DNA from: Oscillospiraceae bacterium
GTDB lineage: Bacteria > Bacillota > Clostridia > Oscillospirales > Ruminococcaceae
Length of the DNA: 64,000 bases
Assembly: GCA_009778065.1 (NCBI GenBank)
Contig: WRKM01000013.1
Coordinates: forward strand, 1-64,000
Direction of reading: 5' to 3'
The number at the start of each line of letters is the position of its first letter. The stretch's first letter is position 1. Below, piece by piece: positions 48,162-58,279 of this stretch. Position numbers and translations under genes: made by a program. A model generated the notes under the pieces. The model ran no database searches and was not told the DNA's origin. It saw only the letters and a list, made by a program, of their open reading frames with translations.

Positions 48162-49814
48162 ATGAAAAAAATTAAACAATTCTATCGCGACAACAAGATG
48201 AGAAAACCCTCGAAATCAGAAGTCCCGTATTTCGGTATATTTATCATTACTGTTTTCATGTTATTTTTGTATAACCAGAATATACGATTTGTTGATTTAT
48301 CGAGTTTTATTTGGACGACAATTATTATGACTGCGATTAGCGGCTTGCTCTGTTTTTTGGTCTACTTTGTTTTCAGAGACTGGGCTACATCGGGAATTAC
48401 CGTGGGTTTATTTTGGATATGGCTATTTTCGTATAACTTCACGAAAGAAATACTCTTCGCATTTCCGTCGTATTACCGTATAAGATATTTTTTGGTTTTA
48501 CACGGGGTTTTCTTTGTTTTATACTTGATTATTGTATTTATTCTGCACAAGGTTAAAATAAAAAAACACATATCGGTTTTCACTAATTTGTTGACGGTTA
48601 TTCTTGTTTTTATGAATTTATTTCCCGTAATAAAAAATGTAAATACAATTTACAGGGGGGGCGAAAATGAGGCTATAACCTATAAAACAGAGTTTAGCAT
48701 AGACCAAAACACCGAAACTCCGAATGTATATTTTATAGTTTTTGATACAATGACAAGCCCTTATGTTGCACGGACTTATTTTGAAGTTGATACCGAGCCG
48801 ACAGTGACAGAATTAGAAAATATGGGGTTCTACGTAACGGACAACAGCAGATTAATGGGGTTTGGTTCTACATTTTTCGCCATGCCGAGTTTCTTGGCAC
48901 CTTACCATTATGACAAATATTTAAAAGAAGCTTACGAATTAGCGGATGAAAAGGCATATTCTTCCTCTACGGTCGCTGAGATGTCAAATAATCTTCTCGT
49001 AGCCGGAAATGCGATTCACTACAATGTTAGGGCGAGAATAGGGCATAGCGAATTTCAAGAAGCTTTTTTGCAAAATGATTATTCTGTTTTTACTTACTAT
49101 TTTCCCCAATCGTTAAAGGCGTATAAACATTTTGAAAAACCCGACAAAGATAAAATAACTTTCGATAATACGATGCCCGATGTAGTGAAAATGTCAACGC
49201 CATATAATGATTTAATATATACATTGAAAGAATTATTGGGCGGGGGTACGACACAGAATATTGAAAATATTGAAAATATTGAAAACATTGAAAATATTCT
49301 ACAAGATTCAAATAGTAAAACACGACCGTTCGTTCACAAGAGGTTTGAAGAGCTTATAAATAAAAGTAATGAACAAGAAAATCCGTTTATGGTCTATATT
49401 CATGAATCTGCCGCTCATAACCCTTATGTATTTAATGCGGACGGCTCACTTAAAACAATTGAAGAAACCATAAATGATACATGGAGCAGAAGCTATGGAG
49501 ACCAATATACGTTCTGTTTATATTTATTAGCCGAAGTTACCGAAATGATAATAGAAAACGACCCAACTGCCGTAATCGTGCTGACGGGAGACCATGGCGT
49601 ACACGATTTGGTTTCAAAAGCGATGTCGAGAGATGATAAGGATTTGACGGTAGAAAGTTTTGATGAATTAGTTAATCGAATCTTCTTCGCATACCGTATT
49701 CCCCCCGAACAAATGACCCCCGAAGTAGTAGAAATACTGCAAGACCCGCGAAATATATCCCGCTGGCTCGTGAATACTTATGTCGGCGAGAATTATGAGT
49801 ATATACTACAGTAA
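48162..49814 (+). CDS. Sulfatase-fold membrane protein, paralog 2 (divergent)
   Basis: A 550-residue protein with the same plan as its neighbours: N-terminal membrane helices (about 22-150), then YFIVFDTMTSPYV, GFGSTFFAMPSFLAPYHYD and VIVLTGDHGVHD. It is far less similar to paralogs 1 and 3 than they are to each other, except for the last 31 codons. It carries an IEN tripeptide repeat (49257-49298) in the extracytoplasmic domain. Substrate specificity probably differs from its neighbours. Confidence 0.78.
   Translation: MKKIKQFYRDNKMRKPSKSEVPYFGIFIITVFMLFLYNQNIRFVDLSSFIWTTIIMTAISGLLCFLVYFVFRDWATSGITVGLFWIWLFSYNFTKEILFAFPSYYRIRYFLVLHGVFFVLYLIIVFILHKVKIKKHISVFTNLLTVILVFMNLFPVIKNVNTIYRGGENEAITYKTEFSIDQNTETPNVYFIVFDTMTSPYVARTYFEVDTEPTVTELENMGFYVTDNSRLMGFGSTFFAMPSFLAPYHYDKYLKEAYELADEKAYSSSTVAEMSNNLLVAGNAIHYNVRARIGHSEFQEAFLQNDYSVFTYYFPQSLKAYKHFEKPDKDKITFDNTMPDVVKMSTPYNDLIYTLKELLGGGTTQNIENIENIENIENILQDSNSKTRPFVHKRFEELINKSNEQENPFMVYIHESAAHNPYVFNADGSLKTIEETINDTWSRSYGDQYTFCLYLLAEVTEMIIENDPTAVIVLTGDHGVHDLVSKAMSRDDKDLTVESFDELVNRIFFAYRIPPEQMTPEVVEILQDPRNISRWLVNTYVGENYEYILQ
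49257..49298 (+). repeat. 9-bp coding tandem repeat (NIE units)
   Basis: AATATTGAA is repeated four times (one unit with C for T) plus a 6-bp partial unit, encoding NIE-type tripeptides. It is length-variable in frame. Confidence 0.85.
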
Positions 49815-49830
49815 AGGAGAACCACGAAGA

Positions 49831-51546
49831 ATGACGCAAACTAAAAAAGAAAAAAGTATAACACGCTTTTTCCCGTTTATTACGAGCGTTTTAGTTCCTT
49901 TTTATCCGCTTTTGTACCTGTATACTCAAAACGCGCAGTACCTTTCAATTTCTCATGTTCTTATATGCGGGTCGCTCTTCGCGCTGTTCACTGCGGTTGT
50001 ATTTTTAGCGGCAAAAAAAATTACCCGCTCTCCCTTTGGCGGGATGGTTTTTTGCATATTATTGTGGGTAGTTTATTTCAGCACAAGTAAAATCGCACCT
50101 ACTCTTGCATTAAGAAATCGATATGCTTTACTGATATCCGGGTTCTTATTGATTATTGCTTTAGTTATAATAAAACTGACGGTTAATAAATTAAACCCCT
50201 CTATTTCGCAAACTTTTACAACATTTATATTTGCCGTTACTGTGTTTCTTGTGATGTTTAATGCTGTGTTATCTGTAATACGTTATATAGAACTCGGAAG
50301 TGAAAAAAACATAGACCAAAGCGTGTATAAAACCGTTTTCACTGTAGAACCCGTTCTCTCCGCTCCTAATATTTATTGGTTTCATACGGACGGTATGCTT
50401 GGGTTTGATTCTATGGAGCGGTTCTTCGGAGATGAGCAGGAGAATTTCACGCAGGAACTTGAAAACCGCGGATTTTGGATTAATCGGGATGCCGCTTTTG
50501 ACGGAGGACGTTCTACGCAAACGGCACTCCCCGCACTAATGAGTCCGCACTTTTATGACCGCGCAATGTCGTGGGAATATGACTTTGAATATGCGAAATC
50601 TATCCCGCAAAATCAAGACCCAGTTAACAACCACCGAAATCGACCGGAGTTAAATTTCACCACTCTCCGAGGAGCAAGAGAAAAAAATGAGTTAATCGCG
50701 GCTTTTGGAAACGCCGATTACAATACAATTACTGTCGCCGGAGTAGGTATTTATTTTTATCCTACTGTTCATAAGTTTTATAATTATACTGATGTATTAT
50801 CACCAAAGAATTCAAATGCAAAACAACAAGAATATATTAATGAAATCAGCAATTTAAGAGGTTTATTTGAATTAATAGGCATAACCGAATTTTTACCGGA
50901 ATCAGTTACCCTAAGGTTGTTCAACAAATTAATGACGATGGGATTTGTACAAGAAGATGTTTTATCTCATGGATTTGATTTATATACCGAACTTGAGCTT
51001 ACCGCTAATGAAGAAAGCCGAAGGCTCTTAACCTCATATAACTATATCGCAGAGAGTATATTAGCCTCGATGATGCAAACCCGTCCGCGGTTCACGACAA
51101 TTGTTCACAATATGCCTCACAGACCTTTTGTCTGGGACGAAAATGGTAATCATAATGAAGAAGATGCTGATAATCCGCTTCGATATCCCGCGCATCATAA
51201 GTTCAGTGCGGATGTGTTACTTAAATACATAGACATGATTTTAGAAGACGACCCCGATGCTGTTATAGTTTTGCAAGCAGACCACGGGCTTCACGGGCTA
51301 CTACAGTTCTATACGACTGAAGAACTAATGGAAATTTTCTCCTGCACGGAGGAGGAGACCAAGGCTTTATGGAACTCGGTTATGAGTGCGGTTCGTATTC
51401 CCGTCGAACAAATGACCCCCGAAGTAGTAGAAATACTGCAAGACCCGCGTAATATATCCCGCTGGCTCGTGAATACTTATGTCGGCGAGAATTATGATTA
51501 TATCCCTCCCGAATTTAAACAAGAGTTTAAAGGACCGGAAAAATAA
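49831..51546 (+). CDS. Sulfatase-fold membrane protein, paralog 3
   Basis: A 571-residue close paralog of the gene at 46440: same start (KKEKSITRFFPFI), the same membrane block, YWFHTDGMLGF, GGRSTQTALPALMS and VLQADHGLHG. I take ATG 49831, after AAAGGAG. Differences concentrate in the middle of the extracytoplasmic domain (about 330-440). The C-terminus has an extra EFKQEFKGPEK tail. Paralogs 1 and 3 arose by duplication around paralog 2. Confidence 0.8.
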   Translation: MTQTKKEKSITRFFPFITSVLVPFYPLLYLYTQNAQYLSISHVLICGSLFALFTAVVFLAAKKITRSPFGGMVFCILLWVVYFSTSKIAPTLALRNRYALLISGFLLIIALVIIKLTVNKLNPSISQTFTTFIFAVTVFLVMFNAVLSVIRYIELGSEKNIDQSVYKTVFTVEPVLSAPNIYWFHTDGMLGFDSMERFFGDEQENFTQELENRGFWINRDAAFDGGRSTQTALPALMSPHFYDRAMSWEYDFEYAKSIPQNQDPVNNHRNRPELNFTTLRGAREKNELIAAFGNADYNTITVAGVGIYFYPTVHKFYNYTDVLSPKNSNAKQQEYINEISNLRGLFELIGITEFLPESVTLRLFNKLMTMGFVQEDVLSHGFDLYTELELTANEESRRLLTSYNYIAESILASMMQTRPRFTTIVHNMPHRPFVWDENGNHNEEDADNPLRYPAHHKFSADVLLKYIDMILEDDPDAVIVLQADHGLHGLLQFYTTEELMEIFSCTEEETKALWNSVMSAVRIPVEQMTPEVVEILQDPRNISRWLVNTYVGENYDYIPPEFKQEFKGPEK

Positions 51547-51562
51547 AGAAAGGATAATAAAA

Positions 51563-52990
51563 ATGTTAGAAAACGGAAAAGAAATTAACCTAAACCTGAA
51601 AATGCCGCCCGAACAGCAGGACAGTGCTTTCTCTATGCGAGATTTGGTGCTGACTATTTACAGCGCGAGGAAAGTTTTCTTCGCGTGGTGTCTGATTGGA
51701 ATTCTGCTCGGACTTATCGCCGCAGGGGGGTATTACATGTCGCAGAGAGGCACGGAATCTGAATTATGGGAAAGCTCAGTCACTCTTACACTGAATTATC
51801 CCGGCGCGGAAGAGGGTTTGTTCCCGAATGGCGCGGATTTTAGCATAAGTTCATTATATGATGTGCAGTTGTGGGAAAACGCGCTGAAAGCGGTCGGACG
51901 CGATGACGTCACGGCGGCTGATGCAATTAAAGAGGTAAACATCACAAGATATAAGGCGGTGGCAGACGAGAATGGGGTCCCGATTGAAGATAGTATGCAA
52001 GAGGAATTATTAGCCAACACTTGCTTTGAACTGTCAATTTCATCAGGCGGCTCTGTTTTTGAAAATGATAATGAAGCGAAAATGTTTTTAAAGGCTTTAG
52101 GTGAGCAGTACAAAAACTTTATTAACAGTAATTATTTTACTGAAGAAAATATCGGAATGTTGTATGGTCAAGATTTGAGAGAATGGCAGGAAATGTCGCT
52201 TGAAATAATATGGGATAATTTCAGTTTCGAGAGAAATTTTACGGAAATAAGCTCAAGGTATACGGCATGGGCAGAATATCTTGAAGAATTGTATAACAGC
52301 GAGCCGTCTTATAAAACGGCGACCGGAGCAAGCTTTAACGAACTTGCTGAGGATTTAAGGGACATAAGAGACGGCGAATTAAGATATTGGTTATCAAAGG
52401 TTAATGAGGAATTATATATCCGTAACATCGACAGATTTATAAACGAAGTACAATTTCAAATTGAATCTATGAGAGTCAATCGTGAGTACTCTGCGGAACT
52501 CGCAAACTCGTACATTAGTATATTAGATTCTTTAGGAGAAAAAGGATTTGTAAACGAAACAATTGATATACTGACAGCCGCTAAATCCGAGGCTGAAATT
52601 TCTGCGGACTTACAAAGAAGAATAGGTCAGTTGGAAAGTTACAGCACGCAACTACTTGAAAATCTCGAAACAAATGAAACCGCACTTCGCGCAAACAGCC
52701 GCGAAGCGGAAAACGCACTCAATGCGTTTATTGAAGAACTTGACAAAAACCGCGAAAATTTAAGCATAATAATACATGATTATTACTCTGATATGAATGA
52801 GAAAAACTCCGAAAAATCCGTAATATTTACCACACCCACCACGACAGTTCAGGCGGGGGGAAATACAGGCGCAAGCATGACACGGGTTTTGATGTTGTTT
52901 TTAGGATGTGCGTTCGTTGGGTTTGTGATTGGTTTATGTGCGGCGTTTATTAAGAAACATTTGGAAACCGTGAAAGTAAAGGGGTCATAA
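51563..52990 (+). CDS. Wzz-like chain-length determinant protein
   Basis: A 475-residue protein with an N-terminal membrane helix (about 40-62), a long extracytoplasmic coiled-coil domain, and a C-terminal helix (about 440-463, MTRVLMLFLGCAFVGFVIGL), the topology of polysaccharide co-polymerases. No Walker motifs or Tyr-rich tail, so it is not a fused Wzc kinase. It would set polymer length together with the Wzy candidate. The ATG at 51563 follows GAAAGGA. Confidence 0.82.
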   Translation: MLENGKEINLNLKMPPEQQDSAFSMRDLVLTIYSARKVFFAWCLIGILLGLIAAGGYYMSQRGTESELWESSVTLTLNYPGAEEGLFPNGADFSISSLYDVQLWENALKAVGRDDVTAADAIKEVNITRYKAVADENGVPIEDSMQEELLANTCFELSISSGGSVFENDNEAKMFLKALGEQYKNFINSNYFTEENIGMLYGQDLREWQEMSLEIIWDNFSFERNFTEISSRYTAWAEYLEELYNSEPSYKTATGASFNELAEDLRDIRDGELRYWLSKVNEELYIRNIDRFINEVQFQIESMRVNREYSAELANSYISILDSLGEKGFVNETIDILTAAKSEAEISADLQRRIGQLESYSTQLLENLETNETALRANSREAENALNAFIEELDKNRENLSIIIHDYYSDMNEKNSEKSVIFTTPTTTVQAGGNTGASMTRVLMLFLGCAFVGFVIGLCAAFIKKHLETVKVKGS

Positions 52991-53998
52991 ATGTCTATAC
53001 TCATAACCGGCGGCGCGGGATATATCGGCAGTCATACCTGCGTAGAATTATTAAACGATGGCAGGGAAATAATTATTGCCGATAATTTTTCTAATTCAAA
53101 GCCAAAGGTTCTTGAAACAATAAAAGAGCTGACGGGCAGGTCGTTCAGGTTCTATGAAGCGGATATTTGCGATAAAAGTGCGTTGGAGCGGATATTTTCG
53201 GAGAATGAAATCACGGAGGTCATTCACTTCGCGGGATATAAAGCTGTCGCCGAAAGCGTAAAATTTCCGCTGAAATATTATCATAATAACGTCTGCGGCT
53301 CATTAGTTTTGCTTGAAGTTATGAACGCTTTTAATTGTAAAAACTTGGTGTTCAGCTCGTCCGCTACTGTTTACGGTATGCCCGAAAATGTACCCGTGAG
53401 TGAGGATTCGTCCCTGTTTACCTTAAATCCTTACGGGCAAACCAAACTGATGATTGAAAATATATGCCGCGATTTGTGCGATTCGGACGGCGATTGGAGC
53501 GTTACTTTACTTCGTTATTTTAATCCTGTAGGCGCGCATGAGAGCGGCAGGCTCGGCGAAGACCCGAACGGAATCCCGAATAATCTGATGCCGATTATTC
53601 TACAGGCGGCGAAGGGGAAAATTCCCGAACTGAACGTCTTCGGAAACGATTACTCCACGCCTGACGGAACTTGTATACGCGACTATATTCATGTAGTAGA
53701 TTTGGCGAAAGGGCATATTGCCGCGCTTTCTGCGATGAAAAAAGGCGCGGAAGTGTATAACCTCGGTACAGGCAAGGGTTATTCGGTTCTTGAAATTATT
53801 GAAGCTTTTAAGAGGACGAATTCGGTTGAACTGCCTTATAAAATCGCGCCGCGCCGTCCGGGCGACGCCGCGCGTTGTTGGTCTTTACCGTCTAAGGCAG
53901 AGCGAGAGCTCGGCTGGAAAGCCGAACTCGGAATAGAGAGAATGTGTGCGGATTCATGGAGGTTCGCCGAACTAAAAATGTCTGACGCCGATAGTTAA
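52991..53998 (+). CDS. galE: UDP-glucose 4-epimerase
   Basis: A 335-residue GalE: NAD motif TGGAGYIGSHTC, SSSATVYG, YxxxK in YGQTKLMIE, RYFNPVGAHESGRLGEDP and RPGDAARCWS. It interconverts UDP-glucose and UDP-galactose (or the N-acetyl forms). Its ATG directly follows the Wzz-like stop. It is the last plus-strand gene of the cluster and overlaps the convergent next gene by 4 nt. Confidence 0.95.
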   Translation: MSILITGGAGYIGSHTCVELLNDGREIIIADNFSNSKPKVLETIKELTGRSFRFYEADICDKSALERIFSENEITEVIHFAGYKAVAESVKFPLKYYHNNVCGSLVLLEVMNAFNCKNLVFSSSATVYGMPENVPVSEDSSLFTLNPYGQTKLMIENICRDLCDSDGDWSVTLLRYFNPVGAHESGRLGEDPNGIPNNLMPIILQAAKGKIPELNVFGNDYSTPDGTCIRDYIHVVDLAKGHIAALSAMKKGAEVYNLGTGKGYSVLEIIEAFKRTNSVELPYKIAPRRPGDAARCWSLPSKAERELGWKAELGIERMCADSWRFAELKMSDADS

Positions 53999-54492
53999 CA
54001 AACGGGGTTTATATCTATTAAATCTATTCTCGGCGGGAGTGCGGGAATTATTTGGTTAAAGCGGATAACAGCCAAATTACCCGGACAAAAGAATCTCGCG
54101 TTCGGTGTATCTGCGCGAAGAATTTGATTATTCGCTGTGTTTTGTACGATAAGAAATCCATGTTCTCTGCGGACTACCCGTACTCTCATTTGCCGAGGCG
54201 GCGGCGCGAATGGCGGCGTTATCGGGAAGGCAGGGGGAATGACCGGAAAAATCGGCGGTGAACCCGGAAAGGTGGGTCGCGAAGGCGGGACGGGCAGGGG
54301 CTGAATGTTTATAGCGGTAATTTGCGGGGGCATGCTCATGGTCATTATTCCGTTGTATGTAATTCTTACGCGGTTTCCGACATTGAATCTGCGCGGGTTG
54401 TTTAAGTTAACGATAACCGTTTCGCCGCTTTCTTCATTCCTGACGGTAAGGCTTCGCGGATTTACCGCGATTACGGTTGCAATCATCTGCAT
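53995..54492 (-). CDS. Two-domain beta-rich protein with proline linker, unknown
   Basis: A 165-residue protein of two similar beta-rich halves: ATVIAVNPRSLTVRNEESGE (1-60) and RVRVVRREHGFLIVQNTANN (about 100-165), each with a following strand pattern V-R-I/F. They are joined by a 30-residue Pro-rich linker (PLPVPPSRP, PPIFPVIPPAFP). The halves look like small OB- or SH3-type barrels. No signal peptide. AGGAGG precedes the start. I do not recognise a family; a spore-coat or envelope-associated protein is only a guess. Confidence 0.65.
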   Translation of the reverse strand: MQMIATVIAVNPRSLTVRNEESGETVIVNLNNPRRFNVGNRVRITYNGIMTMSMPPQITAINIQPLPVPPSRPTFPGSPPIFPVIPPAFPITPPFAPPPRQMRVRVVRREHGFLIVQNTANNQILRADTPNARFFCPGNLAVIRFNQIIPALPPRIDLIDINPVC

Positions 54493-54568
54493 AAAGTATG
54501 TCCTCCTGTAAAAAAATATTTCCTGATAGCATAATATGGCAGATGCGTGTTTTTGGTGAAATAAAATG

Positions 54569-54597
54569 CCGCCGAACGATTTAATCCCGTTCGGCGG
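54569..54597 (-). terminator. Terminator downstream of lon
   Basis: CCGCCGAACG (54569-54578) and CGTTCGGCGG (54588-54597) form a perfect 10-bp GC-rich stem with a 9-nt loop, 15 nt past the lon stop. On the minus strand it is followed by CATTTTATTTC. Confidence 0.8.
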
Positions 54598-54611
54598 TTT
54601 AATAATTTATG

Positions 54612-57035
54612 CTAATCAATTTTTACCGTTGATTTACCCTTATCCGATGTTTCCGGTACAGGGATTAAATTTGTGTCGGCTTTGATGAGCGGTTTTTGAT
54701 ATGGTTGAATGTTGGTTCTGACGAGTGCGGTTTCTAAAACAGTGCTTATGTCCTCGGCGATAACGAATTTTAAATTATTTTTAATTATGTCGTCAAGCTC
54801 GTCAATATCGGGTTCGTTTTCTTTAGGGATAATTACGGTTTTGATTCCCGATTTATACGCCGCCATTGTTTTTTCTTTGAGTCCGCCGATAGGCAGAACT
54901 TTTCCGTGGAGTGTTATTTCACCCGTCATAGCCACATCACGCCTGACAGCTATCCCCGACAGAGCGGAAACAAGAGCTGTGGTCATTGTTATCCCTGCGG
55001 ACGGACCGTCTTTAGGGACTGCACCCTCAGGCGCGTGAATATGCAGGTCTTTGTCTTTATAAAAATCGGGGTTAATTCCGTAACGCGGGGCTAAAACCCG
55101 TACAAGGCTTACGGCAAGCTTAGATGATTCGGTCATAACATCGCCGAGCGAACCTGTAATTTCGATTTTGCCGGTACCATCCATAACCGCGACTTCGAGA
55201 GGCATAATCACTCCCCCGACAGACGTCCACGCCAAGCCCCCGGCTACGCCGACTTCATCATTTTTTGATAATATGTCGGGCGAATATTTCTTTACGCCTA
55301 AAAAGTCTTTCAGGTTTTGAGCGGTGACAATAACGCTTTTTTCGCCGGAAATTAATTTTTTCGCCGCTTTTCTGCAAACTGACGCAATCCGTTGTTCAAG
55401 CTTACGCACGCCCGCTTCACGGGTATAAAAATCAATTACCGCATATATGGCATTATCGCGGATTTTGAGCATAGAAGCCTTTTCGCCGTGCTTTTTTAAC
55501 TGCTTGGGAATTAAATGCTTTTTGGCTATATTAAACTTCTCCTCACGGGTGTAACTGCCGAGTTCGATAATTTCCATTCTATCAAGGAGCGGAGGGGGGA
55601 TTGTTTCCGTGGTGTTCGCGGTGGTAACAAAAAGCACACGGCTCAAATCAAGCGGAATCTCAAGGTAATGGTCAATAAACTTTGAGTTTTGCTCAACGTC
55701 TAATACCTCAAGCATAGCCGCAGAGGGGTCACCCTTATAATCACTGCCGAGTTTATCAATTTCGTCGAGCAGAATCAGCGGATTCATGGATTTTGCCTGT
55801 TTTAAAGCGGTTACTATTCTACCCGGCATCGAGCCGATATATGTTTTTCTGTGACCGCGGATTTCAGCCTCGTCGCGTACCCCGCCGAGCGAGATACGTG
55901 CATATTTTTTACCTAAGGCTTTAGCGATTGATTTACCTACGGAGGTTTTCCCGACGCCCGGAGGTCCGACAAGGCAGATGATTTGCCCCCTTATGTCGGG
56001 GTTAAGCGCGCGAACCGCAAAAAGCTCTAAAATACGCTCTTTAACTTTTTTTAAGCCGAAGTGGTCTTTATCAAGTTGATTCTCTGCTTTTTTTATATCG
56101 GTCTTGTCTTTAGTGAGCGTCTTCCACGGCATATCGAGAACCATATCAAGATACGAGCGTATTACCCCCGCTTCCTGTGAGTGAACCGACAGCTTGAAAA
56201 GTCTTTCAGCCTCTTTTATTAACTTTTCCTCGGTCTCGGATTCAAAGCCGAGTTTCCCTATTTCCTCTATGTATTCTTCAGCTTCTTCTATTAGGTCCTC
56301 ACCCTGTCCGAGTTGCTTTGACATTACCCGCATCTGCTCCCGCAGATAGTATTCACGTTGATTCTTTTCGAGTGCGTTTCGGACACGCTCGTGTATGTCC
56401 ATTTCAAGTCCTATCACGTTGGTTTCGTTTTCAAGCACCGTGATAAGCGTTTCTATGCGCCGCTTTAAACTGCCTGTTTCTAAAAGCTTTTGTTTGTCAT
56501 CTACCTTTAAAAATACGTTAAAGACAATTTTATCGAATAATACAGACAGATTCTTTTCAGTGACTATGCTTTCATATAGTTCGGGAGGCATTTTTGGTGC
56601 GAGAGAGCTGTATTCCTTGAACGTATCTATTAAAACCCTGAGAAGCGCGGTATTTTCGCCCGCAGATAAATTAGCGGAACGCGATTCAATAGGAGTGACT
56701 TCACATTCAATAAACGGGTCAATAGATATAAACCGAAGTATCCTTGCTTTAGTTAGCCCTTCCACCAAAACGCGGGTAGTATTGTCGGGGGTACGGAGAA
56801 TCTGCCTGATTTCGACAATTACCCCGATTTTATAAATCTCATCAAACAACGGGTCGGAAATCGAAGAATCCTGCTGTGCAACAAGGAAAATTTTTCTGTT
56901 CCCCGCGGCGGCGGTTTTCAATGCGTCAACGGATTTATCTTTGCCTACGTCAAAATGCAGTACCATCCCCGGAAAAATCACCAATCCGCGCATAGGCAGA
57001 GCCGGCATAATTTCAATCTGATTAGTTAATTTCAT
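54612..57035 (-). CDS. lon: ATP-dependent Lon protease
   Basis: An 807-residue LonA: substrate-binding N domain (about 8-205, [12 protein letters not shown]), coiled coil, AAA+ module with Walker [10 protein letters not shown] near 350 and sensor regions, and the protease domain with the Ser in PKDGPSAG near 678 and the Lys in [10 protein letters not shown] near 720. It degrades damaged and regulatory proteins in the cytoplasm. Single gene, with its own promoter and terminator. Confidence 0.97.
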   Translation of the reverse strand: MKLTNQIEIMPALPMRGLVIFPGMVLHFDVGKDKSVDALKTAAAGNRKIFLVAQQDSSISDPLFDEIYKIGVIVEIRQILRTPDNTTRVLVEGLTKARILRFISIDPFIECEVTPIESRSANLSAGENTALLRVLIDTFKEYSSLAPKMPPELYESIVTEKNLSVLFDKIVFNVFLKVDDKQKLLETGSLKRRIETLITVLENETNVIGLEMDIHERVRNALEKNQREYYLREQMRVMSKQLGQGEDLIEEAEEYIEEIGKLGFESETEEKLIKEAERLFKLSVHSQEAGVIRSYLDMVLDMPWKTLTKDKTDIKKAENQLDKDHFGLKKVKERILELFAVRALNPDIRGQIICLVGPPGVGKTSVGKSIAKALGKKYARISLGGVRDEAEIRGHRKTYIGSMPGRIVTALKQAKSMNPLILLDEIDKLGSDYKGDPSAAMLEVLDVEQNSKFIDHYLEIPLDLSRVLFVTTANTTETIPPPLLDRMEIIELGSYTREEKFNIAKKHLIPKQLKKHGEKASMLKIRDNAIYAVIDFYTREAGVRKLEQRIASVCRKAAKKLISGEKSVIVTAQNLKDFLGVKKYSPDILSKNDEVGVAGGLAWTSVGGVIMPLEVAVMDGTGKIEITGSLGDVMTESSKLAVSLVRVLAPRYGINPDFYKDKDLHIHAPEGAVPKDGPSAGITMTTALVSALSGIAVRRDVAMTGEITLHGKVLPIGGLKEKTMAAYKSGIKTVIIPKENEPDIDELDDIIKNNLKFVIAEDISTVLETALVRTNIQPYQKPLIKADTNLIPVPETSDKGKSTVKID

Positions 57036-57084
57036 ATATGTAATACTCCTTCACTTTTTAAATAAGAAAATAAACTCTATATTC

Positions 57085-57113
57085 AGTATAACACATGAAA
57101 ACTCAAATTTCAA
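57085..57113 (-). promoter_or_regulatory. Promoter of lon
   Basis: TTGAAA (57113-57108), 17-nt spacer and TATACT (57090-57085) on the minus strand, about 45 nt before the start. No CIRCE-type inverted repeat is seen. Confidence 0.75.
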
Positions 57114-57170
57114 GCGGAAATAAAATGGGAAAACGGTTTACATTAAATACCGTGCGGGGCAACAAATATT

Positions 57171-57194
57171 GCACCGCGCTCGTAAGCACGGTGC
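57171..57194 (-). terminator. Weak hairpin after cheB
   Basis: GCACCG (57171-57176) and CGGTGC (57189-57194) pair around a 12-nt loop, 23 nt past the cheB stop. The stem is short and no T-run follows directly, so its role as the operon end is tentative. Confidence 0.4.
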
Positions 57195-57216
57195 AGACTG
57201 CCCATAAGCTACTTGT

Positions 57217-58242
57217 TTATTTCAATTCGTCCATTATAAGTTTCGGTATCGCCTGTAAGGGGGCTTGTTTTTTTACTGCACCCACATTAAAAGCTACCAT
57301 AGGCATACCGTAGACGACACAGGTTTCTTTATCCTGCCCGATTGTATATGCGCCCATTTTTTTCATTTCTAATAAGCCCTTCGCGCCGTCCGCGCCCATC
57401 CCGGTAAGGATTACTCCGATTGCGTTATTTTTAGCTACTTGAGCGACGCTGTTAAACATTACGTCAACCGACGGACAATGCCCCGAAACCTTATCTCCGC
57501 GCTTACTCGTTATGTAAAAGCCGCGGGTGTCTTTGTTAAGACGCAGGTGAAATTCCCCTGCCGCAACAAGGATTAACCCCGGACGTATGCGGTCTCCGTC
57601 AACAGCTTCGCGAGCCTCCATATTGCAAACTCTGTTTAGTCTGTCGGCATACATTTTTGTGAATCCGGCGGGCATATGCTGAACAACGATAATACCCGGC
57701 GTAGACTTAGGCAGGTTTTCCAAAACTGTCGCGAGAGCTTCTGTACCGCCTGTTGATGCGCCTATGGCGATTATTTTGTTCGCGCTTGTGCCGCTCGCAA
57801 TAGTTGCTAAAGACATGGGAGCTACTGTTTTTAAGGACGCGGCAGAAATTCTTCTGACCCTCGCGTTTGAGGCGATAACAACCTTTTTTCCGAGTTCCTT
57901 AATAAACATATCGGTTTCACTGCTTCGCGGCTTTTTTATAAATTCAACCGCACCCGCCGATATAGCCTCGAAGGCATTAGTCGGCGTAGAAGTGACCACG
58001 ATTGTCGGAATGGGATATTCGGGTAAAATCTGACCCAAAAAGTCAATACCGTTAAGTTTCGGCATTTCAACATCAAGGGTTATAACATCAGGTTTGTGCC
58101 GCATTATTTTTTCTTTTGCCTCAAATGCGTCACTCGCCGCATCTATAACTTCTATTCCGCTAATTTCGTTAAGTCCCTTGGTTAACAAGGTTCTGAAAAT
58201 TACGGAATCATCAACGACAAGTACTCTTATATTCTTAGCCAT
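57217..58242 (-). CDS. cheB: Chemotaxis response regulator methylesterase
   Basis: A 341-residue CheB: receiver domain (1-120; VVDDSVIF, phospho-Asp in TLDVEMPK near 56, conserved Lys in FIKKP) and methylesterase domain (about 150-340) with catalytic Ser in GASTGG, His in QHMPAGFT and Asp in MGADGAKG. When phosphorylated by CheA it demethylates or deamidates receptor glutamates for adaptation. Last of the visible cheA-W-R-B operon. Confidence 0.96.
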   Translation of the reverse strand: MAKNIRVLVVDDSVIFRTLLTKGLNEISGIEVIDAASDAFEAKEKIMRHKPDVITLDVEMPKLNGIDFLGQILPEYPIPTIVVTSTPTNAFEAISAGAVEFIKKPRSSETDMFIKELGKKVVIASNARVRRISAASLKTVAPMSLATIASGTSANKIIAIGASTGGTEALATVLENLPKSTPGIIVVQHMPAGFTKMYADRLNRVCNMEAREAVDGDRIRPGLILVAAGEFHLRLNKDTRGFYITSKRGDKVSGHCPSVDVMFNSVAQVAKNNAIGVILTGMGADGAKGLLEMKKMGAYTIGQDKETCVVYGMPMVAFNVGAVKKQAPLQAIPKLIMDELK

Positions 58243-58279
58243 TTTCTCTCCTTGCTTTAGGTTTTAGGCGGTCATATCC

